A stretch of DNA of 15,285 nucleotides. Source: Ruminococcaceae bacterium UBA1425 (GTDB lineage: Bacteria; Bacillota; Clostridia; Oscillospirales; Acutalibacteraceae). The position numbers were made by a program, and so were the translations under genes. The stretch is taken from positions 1 to 15,285 of the forward strand of contig DCUB01000050.1 in the NCBI GenBank assembly GCA_002329365.1. Direction: 5' to 3'. Each line of letters starts with the position of its first letter. The first letter of the stretch is position 1. Shown piece after piece: positions 6,863-12,755 of the stretch. The notes beneath the pieces are model-generated. The model was not told the DNA's origin, made no database searches, and saw only the letters and a program-made list of their open reading frames with translations.

Positions 6863-6874
6863 TTAACGTATAAT
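6845..6874 (+). promoter_or_regulatory. Downstream promoter (P2) of the ABC-2 exporter operon
   Basis: TTGACT at 6845-6850, an 18-bp spacer and a second perfect TATAAT at 6869-6874. Its -35 lies within the P1 spacer, so the two sites cannot be occupied together. Transcription from here would give a leader of about 70 nt. Confidence 0.65.
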
Positions 6875-6950
6875 TGAACAAAACAACAGGCTTTTTCCAT
6901 AAGCCGCCCGTTATCCTATATTTCACCGAAAGGAATTGAAAAATCAGAAG

Positions 6951-7805
6951 ATGGAAAACAACGAAAACCTTCAGTTTGAAACGGTTATCCGTCCTAAAAA
7001 CAGGTGGTTTGATCTGAAGATCGGGGAGCTTTTAAAGTACCGCGACCTTGTTATAATGTTTGTGCGGCGAAACTACAGCACGCTTTACAAGCAGACTATA
7101 CTCGGGCCGGCATGGATAATCATAACCGAAATAGTAACCACGGTTATATATACCGTAATATTCGGCAACATAGCCGACATCGGTACCGACGGCGTTCCCA
7201 CGTTCCTGTTTTATTTGGCTGGCAACACCGTATGGGCTTTTTTCAGCAAGTGCTTTATCAACACATCAAATACCTTTACGTCAAATGCCGGCATTTTCGG
7301 CAAGGTTTATTTCCCGCGTCTTGTAATGCCTATTTCCGTTGTCATTACACAGCTTATTGCCTTTTTTATTCAGTTTGTGATGTTTATCGGCTTTCTTGTA
7401 TATTACGTTCAGAAAGGGAGCGTCCGCCCCGATTACGCGTCGCTGCCGCTCTTTTTTGCATTACTAATAATAATGGGTGTCATGAGCCTCGGCTTCGGCA
7501 TTATAACCTCGTCGCTCACAACAAAATACCGCGACCTGACTGTTTTGCTCACCTTCGGAATAACCGTATGGATGTATATAACCCCGATAGTATATCCGAT
7601 GTCGCTCGTTCCCGACAGGTGGCGCATTGTTTTTCTGCTCAACCCCATGTCGTCTGTAGTTGAGGCGTTCAGGAGCATTTTCCTCGGCGTCGGTGAGATT
7701 AACGCCGCGTATCTTTGTTACAGCGCCGGCGTGGCTTTATTTGCGTTCCTGCTTGGCGCCGTTTTGTTCAACAAGGTTGAAAAAACCTTTATGGACACGG
7801 TATGA
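6951..7805 (+). CDS. ABC-2 type polysaccharide transporter permease (Wzm/TagG-like)
   Basis: A 284-residue integral membrane permease of the ABC-2 family that exports polysaccharides such as teichoic acids, O-antigens or capsule. After a soluble N-terminus, the segment FDLKIGELLKYRDLVIMFVR followed by RNYSTLYKQTILGPAWIII is the classic interface-helix and first membrane helix signature. About six membrane helices follow, with the conserved TPIVYPMSLVP and LNPMSSVVEAFRSI motifs near the C-terminus. The start is uncertain. AAAGGAA at 6929-6935 is adjacent to an in-frame TTG at 6936 (too close) and 15 nt from ATG 6951; I prefer the ATG. The ATPase gene follows 16 bp later. No glycosyltransferase or chain-synthesis gene lies nearby, so the exported glycan is unknown. 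Confidence 0.9.
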   Translation: MENNENLQFETVIRPKNRWFDLKIGELLKYRDLVIMFVRRNYSTLYKQTILGPAWIIITEIVTTVIYTVIFGNIADIGTDGVPTFLFYLAGNTVWAFFSKCFINTSNTFTSNAGIFGKVYFPRLVMPISVVITQLIAFFIQFVMFIGFLVYYVQKGSVRPDYASLPLFFALLIIMGVMSLGFGIITSSLTTKYRDLTVLLTFGITVWMYITPIVYPMSLVPDRWRIVFLLNPMSSVVEAFRSIFLGVGEINAAYLCYSAGVALFAFLLGAVLFNKVEKTFMDTV

Positions 7806-7821
7806 CGACGGAGGTGTAAAT

Positions 7822-9108
7822 ATGTCTGACGTAATCATCAGAATAGACGACGTGTATAAACAGTACCGTCTCGGCTCAATCGGCGGGCGCACTTTTCAGG
7901 AAGACGTGAAAAGCCTTACGGCAAAGCTGCTGCACAGGGAAGACCCGAATCAAAAGGTCGGCAAAGAGGGCGGCGCGGTAAAAAGGAACGAGCGCTTTTA
8001 CGCCCTTTCCGGCATCAGCTTTGACATTTACAGGGGCGATACGCTCGGTGTAATAGGCCAGAACGGCGCGGGGAAGTCAACGCTTTTGAAGCTGCTTTCA
8101 AGGGTTACCGCTCCCACATCAGGCACCATATCATACAACGGCCGCATTTCGAGCATGCTTGAGGTCGGCACCGGCTTCCACCCCGAGCTTACCGGGCGCG
8201 AAAATGTATATCTTAACGGCGCGATACTCGGAATGAGCAAATCCGAAATAGACAGGAAGTTTGACGAGATAGTCGAATTTGCCGAGCTTTCGCAGTTTAT
8301 CGACACTCCCGTAAAAAGATATTCCTCCGGAATGTACGTCAAGCTCGCGTTCTCCGTTTCGGCCCACCTTGACGCCGACATACTTGTAATGGACGAGGTT
8401 CTCGCCGTGGGCGACGTCAGATTTCAGCAGAAGTGCCTTCAAAAAATGGGCGCGGTTGCGACAGACGAGGGAAAAACAGTTCTTTATGTAAGCCACAACA
8501 TGGCGACTATCCGTCAGCTATGTAACAGGTGCGTCGTCCTTGAAAAAGGAAAGCTTAAATACGACGGCGACGTATCCGGGGGCATCGAAGCTTACCTCAG
8601 CAGTCAGGACACCACGCAAAGGGTATATAACGACTTTTCCAATGTCAAGCGTCGGTACCTTAAATACGGCGGTCGCGCGATGCTGAAAAGCCTTGAGCTT
8701 ATCGGCAAGTACAACAATTATTTTGTCAACGATGAAAAGCTCTCGTTTTACCTCAACTGCGAAAACCATGAGGACACCGAGGAGCTTCATATCCACTTTA
8801 TCATAAAAACCATGGACGATATTCCCGTGGCAACCTTCCTCTCGCCCGACGTTTTTTCGGCGAAGAAGGGGCAGGAAACACGTTTTAAGGTCACACTTGA
8901 TATTTCCGAAATCGTTTCGGGCAATTATAAAATGGATATTGTGCTCGTAAAGGCAAACCCCGTATGCAACTTCATACATTACGATACCGTAAACCCCGCC
9001 CTCTGCTTCACAAAGGAGCTGTCCCTCGGCACAACCTACACAATAACGTGGAAGACGCAGGACCGCGGATATGTTCAGGGCAAGGGAATTGAGATAGAAA
9101 AGGTCTGA
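7822..9108 (+). CDS. Polysaccharide ABC transporter ATP-binding protein with C-terminal Wzt-like domain
   Basis: A 428-residue ATPase that pairs with the preceding permease. Walker A is GQNGAGKST at residues 79-87. The signature YSSGMYVKLAF spans 167-177, slightly degenerate as is usual in the Wzt/TagH group. Walker B is ILVMDEV at 187-193, and the switch His is His225 in YVSHNMA. The insertion near residues 20-60 is also typical of this group. After about residue 260 a beta-rich domain of roughly 165 residues resembles the carbohydrate-recognising C-terminal domain of Wzt proteins, which selects finished chains for export; this is inferred from position and composition. ATG 7822 has a strong GGAGGTG site at 7810-7816. 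An in-frame reading from 7660 lies inside the permease gene and is rejected. Confidence 0.92.
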   Translation: MSDVIIRIDDVYKQYRLGSIGGRTFQEDVKSLTAKLLHREDPNQKVGKEGGAVKRNERFYALSGISFDIYRGDTLGVIGQNGAGKSTLLKLLSRVTAPTSGTISYNGRISSMLEVGTGFHPELTGRENVYLNGAILGMSKSEIDRKFDEIVEFAELSQFIDTPVKRYSSGMYVKLAFSVSAHLDADILVMDEVLAVGDVRFQQKCLQKMGAVATDEGKTVLYVSHNMATIRQLCNRCVVLEKGKLKYDGDVSGGIEAYLSSQDTTQRVYNDFSNVKRRYLKYGGRAMLKSLELIGKYNNYFVNDEKLSFYLNCENHEDTEELHIHFIIKTMDDIPVATFLSPDVFSAKKGQETRFKVTLDISEIVSGNYKMDIVLVKANPVCNFIHYDTVNPALCFTKELSLGTTYTITWKTQDRGYVQGKGIEIEKV

Positions 9109-9114
9109 GTAAAA

Positions 9115-9151
9115 AACGGGCTGAGCCAAAATGTTTTTGACTCAGCCCGTT
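9115..9151. terminator. Long hairpin after the exporter operon; U-tract faces the minus strand
   Basis: ACGGGCTGAG (9116-9125) pairs with CTCAGCCCGT (9141-9150). After one C/A mismatch, CAAAA (9127-9131) pairs with TTTTG (9135-9139) around a 3-nt loop. The hairpin starts 7 bp after the ATPase stop codon, as a terminator would, but on the plus strand it is followed by TGCATT, while the run of six A (9111-9116) precedes it. A proper U-tract therefore exists only for minus-strand transcripts. It may work as a weak or processing hairpin for the operon, or bidirectionally. Confidence 0.7.
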
Positions 9152-9194
9152 GCATTAAGGCATATCTAAAATATAAACGGAATCGAGGACGAAA

Positions 9195-9593
9195 ATGAAA
9201 AAAGTAATGAAAAAAGTATTGTTAGCATTACTGGGAGTATTAGCGGTTATTGTTTTAATCGGAGCCGCGGGAATGATTTATTTAAGCCTCGGATTAAATG
9301 CGGGAAAAAAGGTAGCAGTTTCCGCCGTTGACCCCTCCGCGTTGAGCGACGGCACCTATGAAGGGTCCTACAGCGCGGGAAGATGGTCAAACAAGGTTGC
9401 CGTCAGCATTGAAGGAGGCAAAATTGCCGATATCAAAATCCTTGAGGACATCTTAATTGTACAGCCGGGGCTGTCCGATGAGGTTTTCGGCAGGGTAATC
9501 GACGTGCAGAACACAACGGTCGACGCGGTTTCAGGCGCGACGGTGTCAAGCAAAGCATACTTAAAGTCGATTGAAGACGCGCTGACGGAATGA
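9195..9593 (+). CDS. Membrane-anchored FMN-binding domain protein
   Basis: A 132-residue protein with a basic N-terminus (MKKVMKKV) and one hydrophobic segment (about residues 8-32) that acts as a signal anchor, placing the rest outside the membrane. Residues 50-130 form an FMN-binding domain like those of RnfG and NqrC: it begins DGTYEGSYSAGRWSNKVAVS and ends with the flavinylation motif DAVSGATVSS. Thr116 is the expected site of covalent FMN attachment by ApbE. Such minimal proteins act as extracytoplasmic electron carriers. No apbE, reductase or other partner gene is present in the window. GAGG at 9185-9188 precedes ATG 9195 by 6 nt. No convincing promoter is visible between the upstream hairpin and the gene. 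Confidence 0.88.
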   Translation: MKKVMKKVLLALLGVLAVIVLIGAAGMIYLSLGLNAGKKVAVSAVDPSALSDGTYEGSYSAGRWSNKVAVSIEGGKIADIKILEDILIVQPGLSDEVFGRVIDVQNTTVDAVSGATVSSKAYLKSIEDALTE

Positions 9594-9797
9594 TTGTATA
9601 GAGCGGCACGGAAAATCTTCTGAGAACGGCTTAAGGAAAAAGATGCAAATGACAACGTCCGATACAGGCAGGTTTAAGAACAGCGTTTAACTTAATGCAA
9701 TTGATTACCCGCGCAGGGGCGCATCTGTGTGTGCGCCCGAAGTCTGAGTATGGAAAACAGTCACGGGCGACGGAGTACAAAATAATTCATTTTAATA
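9594..9797. other. Gene-poor stretch with a hairpin and a 15-codon mini-ORF
   Basis: The gap between the FMN-binding gene and the SOS-controlled polymerase gene is about 400 bp. This first half holds no recognisable gene. A 15-codon reading frame (9643-9690, MQMTTSDTGRFKNSV) is preceded by AAGGA, so it could be translated, but nothing supports a function. A 7-bp stem, GGGCGCA (9717-9723) with TGCGCCC (9732-9738), has an 8-nt loop and no U-tract. The region then runs into the terminator at 9798-9831, so it may simply be the 3' untranslated region of the FMN-binding gene. Confidence 0.4.
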
Positions 9798-9831
9798 ACA
9801 ACCGCATCATTTTGGTGCGGTTGTGTTTTTT
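9798..9831 (+). terminator. Intrinsic terminator upstream of the polymerase gene
   Basis: ACAACCGCA (9798-9806) pairs with TGCGGTTGT (9816-9824), with a 9-nt loop, and is followed by G and then six T residues (9826-9831). It ends transcripts from the FMN-binding gene region and isolates the SOS promoter that follows. Confidence 0.92.
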
Positions 9832-9886
9832 ATGTCTACATGTTGGAGCATGTCAAAAATCGGTCTGATTTTCGCGTTTTTTTCTA

Positions 9887-9900
9887 CGAACATTTGTTCT
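9887..9900 (+). promoter_or_regulatory. LexA box 1 (SOS operator)
   Basis: CGAACATTTGTTCT matches the Gram-positive LexA (DinR) operator CGAAC-N4-GTTCG at all but the last base. It lies 8 bp upstream of the -35 element of the polymerase gene promoter. Confidence 0.88.
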
Positions 9901-9908
9901 TAAAGCCG

Positions 9909-9937
9909 TTGACAAAATAAAATCGGGGGAATAATAT
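9909..9937 (+). promoter_or_regulatory. dinB: SOS-regulated promoter of the Y-family polymerase gene
   Basis: TTGACA at 9909-9914, a 17-bp spacer and TAATAT at 9932-9937. The promoter sits between two LexA boxes, so LexA bound at either or both would block RNA polymerase, and DNA damage would relieve the block. Confidence 0.8.
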
Positions 9938-9949
9938 TATAGATGTACA

Positions 9950-9963
9950 AGAACATTTGTTCA
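9950..9963 (+). promoter_or_regulatory. LexA box 2 (SOS operator)
   Basis: AGAACATTTGTTCA shares the identical 12-bp core GAACATTTGTTC with box 1. It starts 12 bp after the -10 element, covering the likely early transcribed region. The box centres are 63 bp apart, about six helical turns, so both lie on the same DNA face. Confidence 0.85.
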
Positions 9964-9998
9964 CAAAGTAAAGAGGGAGGGCGAAAACGACGGACAGG

Positions 9999-11228
9999 GT
10001 GATATTGCATTCGGACCTTAATGCATGCTTTGCGTCGATAGAGTGTGTGCTCAACCCGTCGCTTAAGGGCAAGCCTGTTGCCGTTGGCGGCTCGACGGAA
10101 ACGAGGCACGGCATAATTCTTGCGAAGTCGCAGGAGGCAAAGGTGTGCGGCGTGAAGACGGGTGAGGTCATATGGCAGGCAAAGCAAAAGTGCCCGGAGC
10201 TGATAATAATCCATCCGCACTACGACCAATATGTAAAATACGCGGAGCTTGCGCGCGACATATACAGGCGCTACACAGACCTTGTGGAGCCGTTCGGGCT
10301 TGACGAATGCTGGCTTGACGTGACGGGCAGCACAAAGCTTTTAGGGAGCGGGACTCACATAGCGAACGAAATAAGGGAAACAATGAAGTCGGAGCTGGGG
10401 CTGACCGTTTCTGTGGGCGTTTCCTTCAACAAAATATTCGCGAAGCTCGGTTCCGACATGAAAAAGCCGGACGCCGTTACGGTGATAACAAGGGAGGAAT
10501 TCAAACAAAAGGTATGGCCGCTTGACGCTTCCGACCTGCTCGGCGTCGGGCGGAGCACGGCAAAAAAGCTTGCCGCATACGGTATCAATACGATAGGCGA
10601 GCTGGCGAAAAGCGACGCCGGCTGGATGGGCCGCGTGTTCGGAAAATGCGGCACTGACCTCTGGCGCTTTGCCAACGGCATTGACGACTCGCGCGTAAGA
10701 CCGGACGGCTTTAGGCCTCCCGTTAAAAGCGTCGGTCACGGCATAACCTGCACTGCCGACCTGCTTGACAACCGCGAGGTGTGGACGGTGCTTCTGGAGC
10801 TTTCGCAGACTGTCGGCAGGCGGCTGAAGGGCTACGGACTGTCGGCAACGGGTGTTCAGGTAATGGTACGGGACAGTAATCTCGCGTTTTCCTGCTTCAG
10901 GACGCGGCTGCCCTTCGCCACAAGAAGCGCCACGGAGCTTGCGCGGGCGGCGACGGCACTGTTTGCCGAAAACTATACGTGGAAAAGAGATGTCCGCTCA
11001 GTTACAATAACCGCGATAAACCTTATATCGTGCGGCGAGCCCGTGCAGCTTGATTTTTTCAGCGACTACAAAAAGCATGAAAAGCAGGAGAGGATAGACG
11101 ACACCGTAATTCGGATTCGCAGCCGTTTCGGAGAAAAAGCGGTCTTTAACGCCTGCCTTATGGAGCTGCGGAAGGTGCCGCGCCATCCCCCAAAGGAGGC
11201 GGGACTTCCGGGGCAGATGTACAGATAA
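9999..11228 (+). CDS. dinB: Y-family DNA polymerase (Pol IV/DinB-like), SOS-induced
   Basis: A 409-residue translesion DNA polymerase. Catalytic acidic residues are Asp6 (HSDLN) and Asp102-Glu103 (FGLDECWLDVT). Phe11 occupies the steric-gate position, and GVSFNKIFAKLGSDMKKPD is the conserved palm/fingers block. LLGVGRSTAKKLAAYGI is the helix-hairpin-helix, the little-finger domain follows, and QLDFF at 350-354 is a likely sliding-clamp motif. Regulation by LexA is indicated by two operators around the promoter. The start is odd. GGAGG at 9976-9980 is 18 nt before GTG 9999, but 6 and 9 nt before the in-frame ACG codons at 9987 and 9990. The residues after ACG 9990 read DRVILHSD, the usual beginning of clostridial homologs, where the first codon should be ATG, GTG or TTG. 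The true start may thus be ACG, or the gene may be weakly translated. Confidence 0.92.
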   Translation: MILHSDLNACFASIECVLNPSLKGKPVAVGGSTETRHGIILAKSQEAKVCGVKTGEVIWQAKQKCPELIIIHPHYDQYVKYAELARDIYRRYTDLVEPFGLDECWLDVTGSTKLLGSGTHIANEIRETMKSELGLTVSVGVSFNKIFAKLGSDMKKPDAVTVITREEFKQKVWPLDASDLLGVGRSTAKKLAAYGINTIGELAKSDAGWMGRVFGKCGTDLWRFANGIDDSRVRPDGFRPPVKSVGHGITCTADLLDNREVWTVLLELSQTVGRRLKGYGLSATGVQVMVRDSNLAFSCFRTRLPFATRSATELARAATALFAENYTWKRDVRSVTITAINLISCGEPVQLDFFSDYKKHEKQERIDDTVIRIRSRFGEKAVFNACLMELRKVPRHPPKEAGLPGQMYR

Positions 11229-11254
11229 TTTTTACAGGTAGATGTACAGATAAT
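11215..11254 (+). repeat. Two 15-bp direct repeats between the polymerase and Fur-family genes
   Basis: AGATGTACAGATAAT occurs at 11215-11229, covering the polymerase stop codon, and again at 11240-11254, just before the next promoter. The period is 25 bp and the copies are identical. They may be a small duplication or binding sites. Confidence 0.75.
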
Positions 11255-11260
11255 ATTTCC

Positions 11261-11288
11261 TTGACAAACGGTAATATTATGATACAAT
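11261..11288 (+). promoter_or_regulatory. Promoter of the zinc-uptake operon
   Basis: TTGACA at 11261-11266, a 16-bp spacer and TACAAT at 11283-11288, with TG at 11280-11281 as an extended -10. The TTG of the -35 is in frame with the Fur-family gene, which makes a spurious longer reading frame. The inverted repeat just downstream is a likely operator. Confidence 0.78.
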
Positions 11289-11291
11289 ATG

Positions 11292-11314
11292 AAAATGAAA
11301 TTCAAATTCATTTT
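11292..11314 (+). promoter_or_regulatory. Candidate Fur/Zur-type operator
   Basis: AAAATGAA (11292-11299) and TTCATTTT (11307-11314) form a perfect 8-bp inverted repeat with a 7-bp spacer. The A/T-rich palindrome of 23 bp resembles Fur-family operators in size and composition. It lies a few bases after the -10, where a repressor would block initiation, and immediately precedes a Fur-family gene, so autoregulation is likely. The assignment is by position and symmetry only. Confidence 0.6.
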
Positions 11315-11326
11315 AGGATGGTATTG

Positions 11327-11734
11327 ATGGGGTACAACACAAAGCAGGGCGAGCAGATAGAAGGACTGCTTAAGGCCACCGCGGGCGAGCATCTGACAGC
11401 CGACGAAATAGTGCGGCGTCTTGCCGAAGGCGGAAACACCGTCGGCAAAACGACTGTTTACAGGTGGCTTGACAGGCTTGTCGGTCAGGGAAAGGCGCGG
11501 CGGTTCGCGGGCGAAAAGAGCGAAAGCGCGTGCTATCAGTACACGGGCGGAGCCGAATGCAGAAATCACTATCATCTCAAATGCCTGGGCTGCGGGAGGC
11601 TGCTTCACGTCAACTGCGAATATCTCGACCGCGTCGCGGAGCATATCCTTGAGCATCACGGATTTGTTTTGAACGAGGAAAAAACGGTGCTTTACGGCGT
11701 TTGCGTCGAATGCCGGACAAAAAAGGAAGACTGA
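11327..11734 (+). CDS. Fur family transcriptional regulator, probably Zur
   Basis: A 135-residue metalloregulator. Residues 8-60 form the winged-helix DNA-binding domain (HLTADEIVRRL, then GKTTVYRWLDRL as recognition helix). The dimerisation half has His81/His83 and two CxxC pairs, Cys86-Cys89 and Cys126-Cys129, which form the structural zinc site of the family. The immediate downstream genes encode zinc-type ABC uptake components, so a zinc sensor (Zur) is the best guess, though Fur or PerR-like sensing is not excluded by sequence. I chose ATG 11327 because AGGA at 11315-11318 lies 8 nt upstream and protein family length fits; a longer reading from 11261 would start in the -35 box. ATG 11318 overlaps the ribosome binding site. 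The ZnuA-like gene follows after 21 bp. Confidence 0.9.
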   Translation: MGYNTKQGEQIEGLLKATAGEHLTADEIVRRLAEGGNTVGKTTVYRWLDRLVGQGKARRFAGEKSESACYQYTGGAECRNHYHLKCLGCGRLLHVNCEYLDRVAEHILEHHGFVLNEEKTVLYGVCVECRTKKED

Positions 11735-11755
11735 ACTCCGAAAGGATTTAAAAGT

Positions 11756-12751
11756 ATGAAAAAGGCAATATCGCTTTTGCTTGTTTTTGTGCTGCTCGCC
11801 GGTGTTCTGACGGGCTGCGTCGCCGACGAAAATAAGCCAAAAGACGGAAAACTGAATATAGTCTGCACGCTGTTTCCGCTTTATGATTTTACGCACAGCG
11901 TCGTGGGCGACAGGGCGGACGTGTCGCTTATGCTGCCCTTTGGCATGGAATGTCACAGCTTTGAGCCGACGCCGTCCGATATCATATCCCTCAAAAACGC
12001 CGACCTGTTTATTTATGTCGGCGAGGAGATGGAAACGTGGATAAACCCGATTTTAGCGCAGCTTGACAAAAGCACAACGGTGCTTGAGCTGTCCGACGCC
12101 CTCGGACTTAAGCTTGAGTCGCACAAACACAGCGGCGGCGAGGATGAAACGGACGGGGAGGAGCACACGGAGGAAACTTCTCACAGCGAACGCGTGAGTA
12201 AGGAGGAAACAGACGGCGAAAAGCTCTACGACCCTCATATATGGACAAGCCCTGTAATAGCCGCGCGCATAACGGAGGCAATCCGCGACGCGGCGGCACG
12301 CCTTGACGCAGGGAACAAATCCGCATACTCAAAAAACGCCGACGACTATGTAATAAAGCTTTGGGAGCTTGACGAGCGGATAAGAAAAACCGTGTCCGAA
12401 GCAAAGCGGACGGAGATTATCTTCGGCGCGAGGTTTGCGCTCGGGAATTTTGCCGACGAATACGGGCTTACCTGTCTCGCGGCATTCGATTCCTGTACGG
12501 AGCTGACGGAGCCGAGCGCCGCCGCGGTAGCGAGAATTGTTGACGAGATAAACAACAAAAAAATCCCCGTAGTGTTTTACGAGGAGCTGACGGAGCCGAC
12601 GGTAGCGCAGTCGCTCGCGAAGTCCACGGGTGCAAGACCGCTGCTGTTCCATTCCTGCCACAATGTGTCCGCGGAGGACTTTGAAAAAGGCGAGAACTAT
12701 ATAAGCCTTATGAATCATAACATGGAAAACCTGAAAATCGCCCTTAGCTGA
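11756..12751 (+). CDS. znuA: Zinc ABC transporter substrate-binding lipoprotein (ZnuA-like)
   Basis: A 331-residue lipoprotein of the metal-binding cluster A-I family. The signal peptide ends in the lipobox LTGC, with Cys21 as the lipidated residue. His67 (in ECHSFEPTPSD) and His161 (in YDPHIWTSP) are the first two conserved metal ligands. Residues 122-155 form a His/Glu/Asp-rich loop (His123, 125, 137, 143) typical of zinc rather than manganese binders. At the third ligand position the usual His is Arg226 (FGARFALGNF), and the C-terminal ligand region reads LLFHSCHNVS, so the metal site differs from classical ZnuA; some clostridial relatives seem to share this. AAAGGA at 11739-11744 precedes the ATG. 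The permease gene follows after 4 bp. Confidence 0.88.
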   Translation: MKKAISLLLVFVLLAGVLTGCVADENKPKDGKLNIVCTLFPLYDFTHSVVGDRADVSLMLPFGMECHSFEPTPSDIISLKNADLFIYVGEEMETWINPILAQLDKSTTVLELSDALGLKLESHKHSGGEDETDGEEHTEETSHSERVSKEETDGEKLYDPHIWTSPVIAARITEAIRDAAARLDAGNKSAYSKNADDYVIKLWELDERIRKTVSEAKRTEIIFGARFALGNFADEYGLTCLAAFDSCTELTEPSAAAVARIVDEINNKKIPVVFYEELTEPTVAQSLAKSTGARPLLFHSCHNVSAEDFEKGENYISLMNHNMENLKIALS

Positions 12752-12755
12752 TGGG

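Noticed and set aside
7660..7821. Extended start for the exporter ATPase
   Set aside because: This stretch lies within the permease gene in another frame; the ATG at 7822 has a strong ribosome binding site and gives the family's normal N-terminus.
11261..11326. Upstream TTG start for the Fur-family gene
   Set aside because: The TTG is part of the -35 box TTGACA and lies before the predicted transcription start.
11066..11956. A 296-codon open frame on the minus strand
   Set aside because: It is antisense to three well-supported genes (polymerase, Fur-family regulator, ZnuA-like) and reflects their codon bias; its translation shows no recognisable domain.
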